From: Gemmatimonadota bacterium
GTDB taxonomy: Bacteria > Latescibacterota > UBA2968 > UBA8231
Assembly (NCBI GenBank): GCA_018672475.1
Contig: JABHFS010000136.1
Span: 1-40,953, forward strand
Reading direction: 5' to 3'
Length of the DNA: 40,953 nt
Shown: piece after piece, positions 1-8,737 of the stretch
Position numbering within the stretch: the first letter of the stretch is position 1
How the letters are laid out: each line of letters starts with the position of its first letter
Position numbers and translations under genes: made by a program
The notes under the pieces: generated by a model
Seen by the model: the letters and a program-made list of their open reading frames with translations, nothing else
Database searches by the model: none
What the model was told of the DNA's origin: nothing

Positions 1-468
1 CAGGGACAAGGTACGGTACAGGTTACGCCGGGAAACCTCGACTTTGGCGTAGTCGATTTCGGCCAGGCTTCCGTATTGTCGCTTACGATTGACAACCAGA
101 CCGGCGTCACCCGAAACATGCTATCGCTGGTGTTTTCCGATCCGCAGTTCACCACCATAACACCACTCCCGCTTGCAATCATTCACGGAGCTCAAGGGAC
201 AATAGATATTCAATTCTCACCGACGCAGGGCGGCGGTATCTCGAGCACTGTCGATCTCACCTATAATCCAACACTGACCATAGAATTGAGTGGCTGTGGA
301 GGCACATGTAGTAGTGGTAGTGGTAGTGGTTCAGACGAATCGGGAGCGAGCAACTCGGAGAGTGAACTCGAACCGTTTACCGTACCCTTTGGCGGCGAAG
401 TCTATTTATTAATGGCGTTAGTCGGCTACGGCATTTATGCTATTTCGCGCAAGAATCAAGACCTGTAG
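1..468 (+). CDS. C-terminal part of a surface protein with an ASH/choice-of-anchor-D-like domain and C-terminal membrane tail (5' partial)
   Basis: The reading frame is open from the first base, so the gene begins upstream of the window; the TTG at 76 lies inside the domain and is not a credible start. The visible part has a beta-rich segment with the pattern LDFGVVDFGQ followed by SLTIDNQT, which is typical of ASH/choice-of-anchor-D (HYDIN-like) Ig-fold modules in large bacterial surface proteins. A Ser/Gly linker (SSGSGSGS) and an acidic stretch follow. The end is VPFGG, then a hydrophobic helix containing VGYGIYAI and a short basic tail (SRKNQDL). The layout implies an exported multi-domain protein held in a membrane by its C-terminus, possibly processed by a sorting enzyme. 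Family assignment is moderate; function is unknown. Confidence 0.75.
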   Translation, partial: QGQGTVQVTPGNLDFGVVDFGQASVLSLTIDNQTGVTRNMLSLVFSDPQFTTITPLPLAIIHGAQGTIDIQFSPTQGGGISSTVDLTYNPTLTIELSGCGGTCSSGSGSGSDESGASNSESELEPFTVPFGGEVYLLMALVGYGIYAISRKNQDL

Positions 469-539
469 TACTTAGTCCATTGGGCAGGTTTACCTGTTTT
501 GTACCTCTGGTAGCCTGGCGCAGCAACGACAGCCATTGA

Positions 540-692
540 TTATTTCTACAGCTTCTACTTATTCCGGCCGTGCTTGCTTGGTTCATCTGCCTTTTTATTT
601 ATAACAAGCTTTATATTCGATTCCTGCTAAGAGCGGGATACAATCCGCTTGATGAGCAATTGAGAAATCTTATTGCAACACGGTGCCGCTGA
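540..692 (+). pseudogene. Remnant or start-less ORF of a small membrane protein
   Basis: A 50-codon open stretch directly follows a TGA. It encodes a hydrophobic helix (LLLIPAVLAWFICLFIY) and a charged tail with NKLYIRFLLRAGYNPLDEQ. The tail resembles the cytoplasmic end of DUF2628-type small membrane proteins (recalled, not searched). The only possible start is GTG at 570, inside the helix, without a ribosome binding site, so this is more likely a decayed gene 3' end. The intrinsic terminator at 761-812 lies downstream. Confidence 0.3.
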
Positions 693-760
693 CACAACCT
701 AGCACGACTCGATTCGTTGAGCCCTGTGGGGCGATCACGCCACTTTTCGTCCGGCAAATA

Positions 761-812
761 AATAAGGGTTGGAAACGCACCTATTTGGTGTCTCCAACCC
801 TTATTCTTTTTC
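761..812 (+). terminator. Rho-independent terminator
   Basis: A perfect 13-bp inverted repeat (AATAAGGGTTGGA at 761-773, TCCAACCCTTATT at 793-805) is followed by a T-rich run (CTTTTTCC) on the plus strand. It would end transcripts coming from the surface-protein gene and the small remnant upstream. On the minus strand it is not followed by a T tract. Confidence 0.85.
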
Positions 813-891
813 CTACATGCGAAAATAGACGACGCTACAATTGATCGTATAGACGACCATTACTTGCAAATAAACAAAAAATGGCGACCTC

Positions 892-1275
892 TTAACGAGT
901 CATCGTGACCTTGTCCTCTACCGTACCGCTGCCGTCAACCTTATCTATCGTGTCGGTATAGACGAGTCGGTTATTCGACATTGATACGATCTCAATAGGA
1001 TATTCGCCATAGAGGCTACCGTCCGAGTCGGTTATGGTAAGTGTCGACCCCGACATTTCCCAGTTATAGATCAAACCCCAACCGATAATTTCGACGGTCC
1101 CATCCGACGAGAATGTCCAGAATGGATCACCATACGCATCCCAGGTGCCAACGATAGTTTCAGCATACATATCTTGCGACACCGATGACCCCGTTGGACT
1201 ATAATCGTCATCGCCGCATCCAACAAAACTCACGACCAACCCCATCATCATCACTAATCCAACCCTCTTCTTCAC
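892..1275 (-). CDS. Small lipoprotein with lipocalin-like domain
   Basis: The 127-aa product starts at a GTG preceded by GGAGGT seven bases upstream; a longer frame to 1329 is open but lacks a site. The N-terminus is a lipoprotein signal: two Lys plus Arg, a hydrophobic core, and a lipobox ending in VSFVGC, then an acidic tether (GDDDYSPTG). The mature part has IVGTWDAYGDPFWTFSSDG followed by alternating beta strands and ends VTMTR. This is the usual layout of small lipocalin-like lipoproteins of unknown ligand. It probably sits in the periplasm or outer membrane. Function is not predictable beyond the fold class. Confidence 0.75.
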   Translation of the reverse strand: MKKRVGLVMMMGLVVSFVGCGDDDYSPTGSSVSQDMYAETIVGTWDAYGDPFWTFSSDGTVEIIGWGLIYNWEMSGSTLTITDSDGSLYGEYPIEIVSMSNNRLVYTDTIDKVDGSGTVEDKVTMTR

Positions 1276-1743
1276 AAGGCGACCTCCGTCGTTATAAGTA
1301 AGTAGAAATGCCGCACGCTCTTCCGGCATAAACTTGCCGTGCTAATATTTTACATTGGCTCGCGCTCCATACGACACTGCTAAGTCGTGCATGATCGAGA
1401 GGAGCACGTATTCGGTGTAGGGCCAATCGCCTGCACCCTTTGCGCCACAAGTACCCGCAAAGCTAGGCGAAATAAGATGCAAAGATCGTTCGCGTCGATC
1501 AAGCGTTAATTGCATTCTTCCAATACCGGAAGACGGGGTTCCCTCGCGAATCACCCCCTTGCACTCACCCGGTAACCGGCAGCCGATGGGCTACTGTAAA
1601 ATAGCGAACGGTTCCCGACCTAAGGCGCGCTTAGTATCTGCATTTACTCCTTGCCATACGGGCGCAGAACAGCGTATCCTATAGCCAATGGAACCGCCAT
1701 GCAATAGAACCTCTTCGTGATCCTCGATCACAAGGACAAAACA

Positions 1744-2331
1744 ATGCACGATCTACTAAAGAACAATGTCTTTCTGATCAAAGAGCATGTGGGCATGTTC
1801 AAGGCCGCGAACAACTACGACATTCACGATCCAGCAAGCGGCGAAGTGATCATGGAGTGCCGTGAAGAAGGCTTGGGGTTTCTGACCAAGCTGTTCCGGT
1901 TCAGCAAATACAAGCGGATGACCCCCTTTGACATATCGATACGCACGCCGGACGGTCAGCAACTGCTGCGCATCACTCGGGGCATTTCGATTTTCCTCTC
2001 GACCGTCCAGGTGCTCGATGAGAAGGATCAATACATCGGTGGGTTCAAGCAGAAACTCTTCTCGATTGGCGGCTCCTTCGCCGTGCTCGACGCCGACGGC
2101 AGTCCCGTATGTCAACTGCAGGGCAAATGGACCGGATGGGACTTCAGATTCATCGCCGACAAGACTGAATTCGCGCAGGTCAGCAAAGAATGGGCGGGTA
2201 TTGGCAAGGAGATGTTCACCAGCGCCGATAATTACGCATTGGCAATTTCCGAGGCCGTACCAGCAGATCACGTGGCCCGACAACTGATTCTCGCCGCTGT
2301 CATGTGCATTGACATGGTCCTAAAAGAATAA
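1744..2331 (+). CDS. LURP-one-related/phospholipid-scramblase-like protein
   Basis: The 195-aa product starts at an ATG with AAGGA eight bases upstream; an upstream GTG at 1717 is in frame but has no site. Typical family features are an opening with LLKNNVFLIKEHVGMFKAAN, a phrase YDIHDPASGEVIMEC, a middle with GGFKQKLFSIGG, and a hydrophobic C-terminus. These match the Tubby-like beta-barrel proteins of the scramblase/LURP-one-related (YxjI) group, where a 12-stranded barrel wraps a C-terminal helix. The bacterial role is not well defined; membrane association is likely. No operon partner is visible. Confidence 0.75.
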   Translation: MHDLLKNNVFLIKEHVGMFKAANNYDIHDPASGEVIMECREEGLGFLTKLFRFSKYKRMTPFDISIRTPDGQQLLRITRGISIFLSTVQVLDEKDQYIGGFKQKLFSIGGSFAVLDADGSPVCQLQGKWTGWDFRFIADKTEFAQVSKEWAGIGKEMFTSADNYALAISEAVPADHVARQLILAAVMCIDMVLKE

Positions 2332-2549
2332 ACTCGGCCGCCCATTGCCCGACAGGCCGGCAACCAGTGTCGGCGACGAATACTAGTGCACAGAGCAATG
2401 CTACAGGATCTGCGCACCAGTACCCGCGGCCATTGCTAATCGGCAGCAACCACGACGAAGAAAACCCGTTAATCCATGAGCGAATCTCGATCAGTAATCT
2501 TTGGTCGAGACCAGGATGACCGCAGCCGCACCGTACCAATTGTCGGGTC

Positions 2550-2732
2550 TTACTCACTGAGACTCGTGTGGATTGCGAAATTACGGTCCGTTACACGATC
2601 TACTTCCGCCGATATTTGATGGTAGATCTTCTTCGCAGCGGCCTTGCGCGAATCGATTCCGCTCTTCGCGAAAGCTGAATGGGCTAGCGCATCAAGGCGT
2701 TCGGCGACGCGCTGAACATTCTTTAGAATTAT
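2550..2732 (-). other. Protein-like open frame without canonical start (possible remnant)
   Basis: A 60-codon open frame reads like a real charged helical protein, with VAERLDALAHSAFAKSGID followed by SRKAAAKKIYHQISAEVD. It is bounded upstream by TAG, and the first codons are ATA and ATT; there is no ATG, GTG or TTG and no ribosome binding site. It may be the end of a decayed gene. The rest of 2332-2881 shows only AT-rich sequence at 2720-2790 that may hold the promoter of the next gene. Confidence 0.2.
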
Positions 2733-2881
2733 CTAAAATCAAATATAAAATCTGCACATAGTCTCTTTGAGTGTATTTATCTCAATCTATATTAATGAGT
2801 GACGTAGGCGAAGTAAGTAGATCCGCAGCTATTTGCTAGATTTTCCACTAGATAAATAGACCCGCTTCAAAGGATATCACC

Positions 2882-3175
2882 ATGCTTTATAGAGTGGATT
2901 GGCAGGTTGAAAGTCAAAACCGAGATGACGTCTTCGCACGATTTGTCGATAGTCGCACGAACTCAGGCTATGATCTACCGGATGGTTTGATTATGGTTGG
3001 CCGCTGGCACGATGTCTGTGCTCTAAAAGGGACGAGTATCTGGAAGACAGACGATGTGGAATTGCTGATGCAGTGGATGCAACTATGGAATGACAAGCTC
3101 GAACTGGCAATTTCGCCCTGCATAGATGATGAAGCCGCCGGGAGAATCTGTGCCGAAACACTTGCAATCTCATAG
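2882..3175 (+). CDS. DUF3303-like small protein
   Basis: The 97-aa protein starts at an ATG preceded by AAAGGA. It opens MLYRVDWQVE, then has a Gly/Pro turn region (SGYDLPDGLIMVGRWHD), SIWKTDDVELLMQWMQLW and a C-terminal acidic helix. This matches the DUF3303 pattern of short ferredoxin-like-fold proteins (about 90 residues), whose role is unknown. It is soluble and cytoplasmic by composition. It stands alone, with no gene within 300 bases on the same strand. Confidence 0.65.
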   Translation: MLYRVDWQVESQNRDDVFARFVDSRTNSGYDLPDGLIMVGRWHDVCALKGTSIWKTDDVELLMQWMQLWNDKLELAISPCIDDEAAGRICAETLAIS

Positions 3176-3944
3176 TCGCCACCCCATGGGCTGGCGGTAG
3201 TGTCACCGCTTATAGAAGCGGAAATAATAACAACGAATAACCAAACTGCTGTGACTTGGACCACATTTAACACTTCGACGAAATATTTGCACCGTTAACA
3301 ACATATACAATGTGGTTGTGTCGGTCTGCTATCCAGGAAATTGCAATTTTTCGCCGCAGTCGAATATGTACAGTACACTTTGGGCCTATTTGACCATCTT
3401 GGTCTCATAGGGCATATAATTTTTAAGACCTACGTTCAAGCTACGCCCATCTGCCTTTGCATAATGTGGTTGTACATTTCTCGCGATGCTCTAACGATTA
3501 TCCTTAATGGATTAATTACCAAAAAACGGGGGTTCAATCACATGAAGCGTTAGCATTAGAGAGGCTAGCCGAAAGCATCGCCCAATATCAACCATTTGCA
3601 ATGGGGTCGTTTGTCCACTTGTGAACTATTTTGCAAATGATGCTATATTTGTGCGGCCTGTTAGTGGTCGTTCCTGCAACTTCACCGCGAAACATAAGAA
3701 ATCACTCTCTTATCTGCGATCGCTCATTGTCACCCACAGTGAAGGTCTGGCCAACCCTCGTCGACAATTACACTTGTCAGGTCAAAAGTTGTTTCAAACG
3801 CAAAATTCATTCGTGGGTGCCTGCTTCGGCAACTGTCAAGAAATGAGAAGCCCAGGTCTAAGCACCGACTATCTGCACCCTGACACTATTTGAACTGCTC
3901 TAGAGTAACGAGCCCCTCTTTCATCGACCGATTTGCGGAAAATT
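3176..3944. other. Gene-poor interval
   Basis: No gene is supported here. A plus-strand frame at 3341-3553 (70 aa, hydrophobic) has no ribosome binding site. A short direct repeat (AATGTGGTTGT) occurs near 3309 and 3462. Composition and broken frames look like decayed sequence. Confidence 0.4.
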
Positions 3945-4367
3945 CTACAATCGTAGGATTGATACTGGAATCAGGCCACCGACCATAAAACGATGGCGAA
4001 TTCCTTTAACCTGTCCGTCTATCACCTGGCCAATATGACTGGCGCTCACTTCCATGCTCTTGCCGGTTGGTGCAATCATCTCATCCTCGGGTGATTGCAC
4101 CGGGCCCTTCATCGTGCAAAGCAAGTTATTTTGCAAATCACACGATCTTCGCTGACATGGGCTTTTGCGATGGTCCCACGAGAATCTGGCTGGACGGCAA
4201 CCCACCCCTGCCATAGTTCAATAATTGCACCTTGGCCTCCAGCCTTACGAGGCGACTTCATCGTAGCAGCAATCAGCAGTCAGATTACTCTGAATAGTAT
4301 CCCAATCTCTATTGTTGTATGCCTCAATCGGTAGCTTGGCAATCGCGATAAGTTGCTCATCGGCGAT
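3945..4367 (-). pseudogene. SnoaL-like (NTF2-fold) polyketide/ester-cyclase-type protein, frameshifted
   Basis: Three consecutive frames of the minus strand combine into a SnoaL-like protein of about 135 residues. The first piece has LIAIAKLPIEAYNNRDWDTI and CCYDEVAS. After a frameshift near 4250 comes GAIIELWQGWVAVQPDSRGT and AHVSEDRVICKITCFA. After a second shift near 4110 comes EMIAPTGKSMEVSASHIGQV and GIRHRFMVGGLI. These are the family's usual blocks in order (YD, GW..QPD, SEDRV, IAPTGK). A full-strength Shine-Dalgarno (AAGGAGGT, 4373-4380) lies five bases before an ATC at the expected start, so the start codon also appears lost. The locus is best called a pseudogene. Confidence 0.7.
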
Positions 4368-4392
4368 GAGATACCTCCTTAGATTGAAATGA

Positions 4393-4470
4393 ATGACCGG
4401 TCTGGGGGATTCAAGCGATCCCTACAGCACCACCTGACTCGGGCTGCCACCCGATGCCGGCGTTTTTTTG
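4393..4470. repeat. Dispersed repeat element, copy A
   Basis: This stretch begins with TGACCGGTCTGGGGGATTCA and contains CGGGCTGCCACCCGAT, ending in GCCGGCG and seven T. It shares the same ordered blocks with two copies at 19070-19150 and 19226-19311: GACCGGTxTGG, GATTCAxxCGATCC, CGGGCTGCCACxCGAT and a T-rich end. The block CGGGCTGCCACCCG folds into a hairpin before the T run, so the copy could also act as a plus-strand terminator. Confidence 0.55.
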
Positions 4471-4519
4471 AACTAAATTAAATTCACCCTACACTTAAGC
4501 CTTGATGATTACTTTGAAA

Positions 4520-4546
4520 AAATACGATTAAAACACCATCGTATTT
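4520..4546. promoter_or_regulatory. 9-bp inverted repeat, possible operator or hairpin
   Basis: AAATACGAT (4520-4528) and ATCGTATTT (4538-4546) are perfectly inverted around a 9-base spacer in AT-rich DNA. The weak plus-strand frame 4593-4850 begins 46 bases downstream (85 codons, no recognised family, poor ribosome site). The repeat could be an operator, but no regulator is nearby. Confidence 0.3.
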
Positions 4547-4889
4547 GTAATAAATTACCGTTTTCTTATTCATTAATGGATAAAATGGTCGTATGAAACG
4601 CGTCACCGCGATGACCGGCGTTTTCACTCCACTTGGTCGGCAGGTTTTTTTACAACGCGGCCATGTTCAGAAGGAGTACTATGGTGCGGCTACCAAAGAA
4701 CTGGATCGAATGCGCAGGACATATAGCGCAGGAGGGCTTACAGCGGCAAGGCTAGATAGCGCAATGGGCGATTCGCAGTCCTCGGCAACGACAACAATAG
4801 CCTCTGAGTTTCAGACGACAATGAATTACTATTTAAATTATTGCAAATAAAAGACTTGAGAATATTTTACTAGTATCGCAGAAGTCACG

Positions 4890-4919
4890 AAAAAAACGGC
4901 GCGAGAAAAACTCGCGCCG
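4890..4919 (-). terminator. Rho-independent terminator
   Basis: CGGCGCGAG and CTCGCGCCG pair perfectly over nine bases around a five-base loop. On the minus strand the stem is followed by seven T. It lies 72 bases after the stop of the small gene at 4992-5222 and is its terminator, which supports that gene being expressed. Confidence 0.9.
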
Positions 4920-4991
4920 CAATACCAACCAGTGGTAACTTTTATATCTTCCGGGTTCAGTAAACCCCACTGCTCCGGGGTCCAAAGAGCC

Positions 4992-5222
4992 TCATCCTAC
5001 TTCTTCGATCGACTCTCCAACTGGTGCTCCGACCAGCTCAAATTCTGGCTTCTCTATCTCTTGGCGCATCCGTTCGGTCATATCGAACAGGACCTCAACG
5101 TGTACCTGCAGTTCATGCAGAAAATCCACACGATCGGGGTTTTCCTCTACTAATCGGAGCAAATCACTCCGACGAGCATCAATACTTGAGTAGGTCTTGA
5201 TGTAGTGTTCTTCGATATTCAC
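4992..5222 (-). CDS. Small acidic helical protein, function unknown
   Basis: The 76-aa product starts at GTG with AGGAGG six bases upstream, an excellent initiation site; an upstream in-frame extension to 5261 lacks one. The sequence is strongly acidic and helical, for example LLRLVEENPDRVDFLHELQV and LFDMTERMRQEIEKPEFEL. A strong terminator follows. I do not recognise the family. There are no Cys or His clusters and no membrane segment. It is probably a single-gene transcription unit. Confidence 0.6.
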   Translation of the reverse strand: MNIEEHYIKTYSSIDARRSDLLRLVEENPDRVDFLHELQVHVEVLFDMTERMRQEIEKPEFELVGAPVGESIEEVG

Positions 5223-6082
5223 GGCGGCCCTCCTACAACGCGATAAAGCCAGTGCAGACAAATCGGGGAGAGAAGTCTACCCATAGATATTGACAAAATC
5301 GTTTTTGCGCAACCAGCTCCATTGCCTCGCATGGCATATAGGACAGCCAATGGCGCCTAGGGGGTGGAAAAGTTGAACTATTTGCACCTCCCCCCTTGAG
5401 GGATACTTTTTTCTTTGATTACAGCGGAGGGATAAGCCCTCATTAATTAGCTGTAGATGCAGTAGAAGCATCGACATACGGCAACCGCGGGTGCGGCGAG
5501 CTTGACGGACTCATTGCAGAGAGACTATACCCGGTGCGACACCTGGCGAATGCAGAAGCATAAGACCTCGGGCTGAGTCCTTTTATAAAAGGGCAAGAGG
5601 GCAAGAGGGCGATTACGAACGTTATCGGCAGCACGTATCGATTGCCCTGGGAAATACAGCCGCGCAACCACATCCTTTCGATGTAGAATTGACGCGCGTA
5701 CCACCAGGCGCTCGACCATGCCCGGTTCTCGCCCACAGTCACCGTTGGGGATTTTTCATTGTTGTAGGCGGGAACAGCAATCGTACAACGTGAAGGAGAG
5801 ACGCTGCGGGCAACGGTCGGTGACTGTTGTTATGCAGCCGGCCGCTACCCGCCATCGCATTCGCAATGGTAGTGAGTCAGAGGATCTAGTTTTTTATGTA
5901 ATCGCCAACGAACACCAAGAAGATACTGTACAAAAGTTTATAGTGTAGCTCACTGAGAATTGGGCAAAATAGCGCGATTTATCTATACCTTAAGAGCACC
6001 CGCGTGGAAAAGACGACGCGTTCAGTGCGGCTTTGAGAACCGTACGGAATTCATACTGCTATTAACTGTAATCTTGGTCGAA
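5223..6082. other. Gene-poor interval
   Basis: No gene is supported. Several 60-100 codon frames overlap on both strands without good start sites. A short tandem run of GGGCAAGA-type units lies near 5588-5610. This may be decayed sequence. Confidence 0.4.
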
Positions 6083-6379
6083 TCAACCGAATTTCTGTTC
6101 TATTTTTGCCCGAACAGCGCCTCTTGATTCTGCCGACTTTGGTGATTCAAGTATCAATGCAATCTCCTGAATACCACGTGACGTCTGCAGCAATCCCTTA
6201 AAGCCGGATGCTGTTTCACTTTGCATCTTAAAACTACCCACGGCACGCTTTCTGCCGACATTCTTTCCTCCTCTAGATTCGCCAATAATCACCGCCTTAA
6301 TACCGATTATGGCATCTAAGACCGCCAGCGTTTTACGGCCTTCTTTATCCGTCGAGCGATGTTTCCCTCTTTTAGCCAC
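6083..6379 (-). CDS. Basic small protein, possibly DUF2103-like
   Basis: The 98-aa protein starts at GTG with AAGG seven bases upstream. It begins AKRGKHRSTDKEGRK, followed by TLAVLDAIIGIKAVIIGES, a Gly/Arg/Lys loop, and GFKGLLQTSRGIQEIALIL. This order (HST-like N-terminus, hydrophobic helix, basic loop, GFK and QEIALI strand) recalls DUF2103 proteins, a small alpha/beta family of unknown role, but the match is from memory and weak. The high content of Arg and Lys would suit nucleic-acid binding. It is the last of three minus-strand small genes. Confidence 0.5.
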   Translation of the reverse strand: MAKRGKHRSTDKEGRKTLAVLDAIIGIKAVIIGESRGGKNVGRKRAVGSFKMQSETASGFKGLLQTSRGIQEIALILESPKSAESRGAVRAKIEQKFG

Positions 6380-6500
6380 AGAGCTACCTTATATGTGCTG
6401 TTGGCAAGCAGCAAGTCAATCTATGGTCCCCAAAGGCTAGCCGGTATTCAACCCGTGGACCATTTTGCACCTATGAAATTATATAGCCTTGTCTGAAATA

Positions 6501-6743
6501 CTATACCTTGCCAAGAAGTAAGTTCAGATAAAAAATAAACGCTACCTTCAGACAGCAGTAGTGCGGAGGCGTTGGCGGCTGCGAGCTATACGCAGCAATA
6601 AGGTCTCGCAGTACCGGCCTGAAACCGCGTCTATCTTCTAGGCTAGCTGCAAAGTCCCCGATTATCTTATCCAGCCTATATTCCATCCCCAACTCATCGA
6701 CCCAATAACGATCTGCGCTACAACGGCTAAAATATCCAAGCAT
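6501..6743 (-). CDS. Hypothetical protein, 80 aa
   Basis: The frame begins 23 bases after the stop of the upstream gene (6767-7060), with a modest AAGG just before the ATG. The product has DELGMEYRLDKIIGDFAASL and ends in a hydrophobic stretch (VAFIFYLNLLLGKV). I recognise no family. The Cys pair and abrupt hydrophobic end could mean a truncated gene. It is supported mainly by spacing and the protein-like first half. Confidence 0.35.
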   Translation of the reverse strand: MLGYFSRCSADRYWVDELGMEYRLDKIIGDFAASLEDRRGFRPVLRDLIAAYSSQPPTPPHYCCLKVAFIFYLNLLLGKV

Positions 6744-6766
6744 TGGCCTTGATCTTCCAGTAAAAC

Positions 6767-7060
6767 TTACACGCCCAATCCATCGTCCTCGGCCGCGCCC
6801 GTAGCCTCATCATCCGACCATAGATTCTCATCCACCATCAGCTGCATGGTGTGTTGACGCAATTTGCGTTCAACCTGACCATTAAGTTGATCACGGATGT
6901 CTTCAACCTCAGCGGGATACCCGCAATAGGCCCATACGCAAAATCGTTTTACTTCGAGCCTTGTCCGCTCAACTTCACAGATGACAATGCGCGCCTTAGC
7001 CGCAACGCCTTCATCCAACATGACCATGTAAGACCGCGAATGGAGATCCGTCGGGGCCAT
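6767..7060 (-). CDS. Hypothetical acidic protein, 97 aa
   Basis: The ATG at 7060 has GAGGAG ten bases upstream; a GTG at 7078 overlaps that site and is less likely. The protein reads well, with MVMLDEGVAAKARIVICEVE, RFCVWAYCGYPAEVEDIRDQ and an acidic tail (DDEATGAAEDDGLGV). It is soluble, with no signal peptide and no recognised domain. It probably heads a short transcript with the next small frame at 6501-6743. Confidence 0.5.
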   Translation of the reverse strand: MAPTDLHSRSYMVMLDEGVAAKARIVICEVERTRLEVKRFCVWAYCGYPAEVEDIRDQLNGQVERKLRQHTMQLMVDENLWSDDEATGAAEDDGLGV

Positions 7061-7122
7061 AAAATAGCTTCTCCTCACTCAACAATGGGACACATATACA
7101 CTCCCGAATCGGCAGTAGCAAA

Positions 7123-7357
7123 ATGACAATCGAGACACGAAATGGCCAAATTGCACAGCGCGAAGTCGCCGATATCATCATCTTACATGGTTCACCTGCC
7201 GACTACGTTGCCGCAACTTATTGCCCGGTCTTTGCCCCTAAGGCCTACGCACTGTCTGGCACAGGATAAGCAGGAGGCGAACACCGGCGTATATGGCCGC
7301 TACATTGTGCGTAGCGTAGCCGATTTATTCGTTGCTTCGGTGCTCCAAGGACGTTAA
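7123..7357 (+). pseudogene. Small hypothetical gene interrupted by a frameshift
   Basis: From the ATG at 7123 a protein-like frame reads IAQREVADIIILHGSPADYV and YCPVFAPKAYALSGTG, then stops at 7267-7269. One base out of phase, the reading continues KQEANTGVYGRYIVRSVADL and FVASVLQGR to TAA at 7357. Both halves look like real protein, so a single-base frameshift near 7266 is likely. The restored product would be about 78 residues with no recognised family. No strong ribosome site is visible. Confidence 0.35.
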
Positions 7358-7504
7358 TAGCCCCATCTGGACCCTGCCATTGGTGCTGGCAAATACAGTC
7401 TTGCTAGGGGCATCCGCAGAACCCGGTAACGCGCTCGAAAAAACTGCAGTGCATCCGAACTGGATCAATACGGATTCCGTACATTGTCACTCAGCTTAAA
7501 GGAG

Positions 7505-8530
7505 TCAGCGCATTGCGGCAAAAACCAAGTCCATGAGCTCCGGATTGGCCCCCTCGCCGCCGCGGACACCGAAGGGATCCGGGTTTTGCACAATCACCAA
7601 TTCGAGGCTTGGAAACACCGCGACGTAATGGCCGCCGGCCCCCCAAGAGTGGAAACCGTCCCGCGGCAGGTCGGGCCATAGCTTGCCCTGCGAATTACTC
7701 CAGAAGCCATGGCCGTAGCGCCAGTCTTTTTCGGGACAATGCTCTTTGATGTGCGGAGCAACTTGCGTCGACTCGCGTAGCCAAACCTCGGGCACGATCT
7801 GCTGGTCGCCCCAGCGACCGTAGTTGCACCACAGCCAACCGACCCGAGCCAAGTCGAGCGCAGTGGTGAAGATGCGCGTGCCGTAGCCGTAGATGTTCTG
7901 TCGGGCTTGCGGGGGCAGCGCCATTGTAGCCGAGCGGTAGTCCCAAGCTGCACCAATGGGGTCGGCGAGTTTCTCGCGAAAGAGTTTCATGCAGCCGACA
8001 GCCCCTTGCGGATCGGCCGCATCGTAGTAGCCATAGAGGTCGGCAATGGCATGCGAGAGCACATTCTTGCCCCAACTCTGATAATGGTAGACGGTGCCGG
8101 GCTGCTCGCCGGGCTTCATATAGCCGGAGGTGTTGGACGTCAGGTGGCGAAACGTTATCAGGCGGTCTTTCGGGAAGGCATAGCGGCCTTCTTTGGGACC
8201 GGTGCCCTCGGGCACATCCATGAAGTCAGGCCAGTAGTCATAGACCTCGGCATCGACGGACGGTAGCTTGCCCTCGGCGACGGCGATGCCGAGAACATTG
8301 GAGAGCATTGATTTCCAGGTCGAGGCGATTTCTAATCTATCGCCCGGTTCCGCGTTGTGGCACCAATCGGCAACGAGTTTACCGCCGCGAACGAGGGCGA
8401 AGCGATAGCGGCGATCTTCAACGCGTTGATCAAGCCAGGTCTTGACTGCGGCCAAGCGGTCGGAGGCGAACCCGGCCTCCTCTGGAGTAGCCGTATCCCA
8501 GGTTTCGCAGGGGAAAGTCGTGTCGGTCAT
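7505..8530 (-). CDS. Serine hydrolase of the beta-lactamase/penicillin-binding-protein-like superfamily
   Basis: The 341-aa enzyme starts at the second ATG of the frame, which has AAGGAG seven bases upstream. Numbering from that start, the SxxK motif is STWK (Ser70, Lys73). The Tyr motif is within TVYHYQSWGKN (about residues 147-157), and the KTG-equivalent region is FHSWGAGGHYVAVFP near the C-terminus. These are the three active-site elements of class C beta-lactamase-like esterases and peptidases. There is no signal peptide, so a cytoplasmic esterase or amidase is more likely than a true beta-lactamase. A sigma-70 promoter lies just upstream. The substrate is unknown. Confidence 0.85.
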   Translation of the reverse strand: MTDTTFPCETWDTATPEEAGFASDRLAAVKTWLDQRVEDRRYRFALVRGGKLVADWCHNAEPGDRLEIASTWKSMLSNVLGIAVAEGKLPSVDAEVYDYWPDFMDVPEGTGPKEGRYAFPKDRLITFRHLTSNTSGYMKPGEQPGTVYHYQSWGKNVLSHAIADLYGYYDAADPQGAVGCMKLFREKLADPIGAAWDYRSATMALPPQARQNIYGYGTRIFTTALDLARVGWLWCNYGRWGDQQIVPEVWLRESTQVAPHIKEHCPEKDWRYGHGFWSNSQGKLWPDLPRDGFHSWGAGGHYVAVFPSLELVIVQNPDPFGVRGGEGANPELMDLVFAAMR

Positions 8531-8567
8531 GGGCAAACTCCTTCACTTTGAACTATATGGGTCTGTT

Positions 8568-8597
8568 ATTATCGCAAATATTGTATAATCTCGTCAA
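8568..8597 (-). promoter_or_regulatory. Sigma-70-type promoter of the serine hydrolase gene
   Basis: On the minus strand TTGACG and GATAAT are separated by 18 bases, with the -10 about 38 bases before the start codon and a good ribosome site between. It is placed correctly for the gene at 7505-8530. Confidence 0.5.
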
Positions 8598-8737
8598 TCA
8601 GCTCCGAGTGTTACCTGTGTAGATTGCGGAGTGAATAGCCCACCACATTGAAAAGATTATGGGGGTGCCACACCACCGGAAGCATCTTTCTTTTCAGCGA
8701 TCGCTCCCCTGCGACCAATATCCGCGACTCGGCGACC

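Noticed and set aside
1342..1554. 70-codon minus-strand frame upstream of the small lipoprotein
   Set aside because: Arg/Ser-rich, without a start signal or protein-like pattern.
1756..2283. 175-codon minus-strand frame under the scramblase-like gene
   Set aside because: Shadow of the plus-strand gene, which has a ribosome site and recognisable blocks.
4593..4850. 85-codon plus-strand frame after the 9-bp inverted repeat
   Set aside because: No good ribosome site, no family, and a composition similar to surrounding non-coding DNA.
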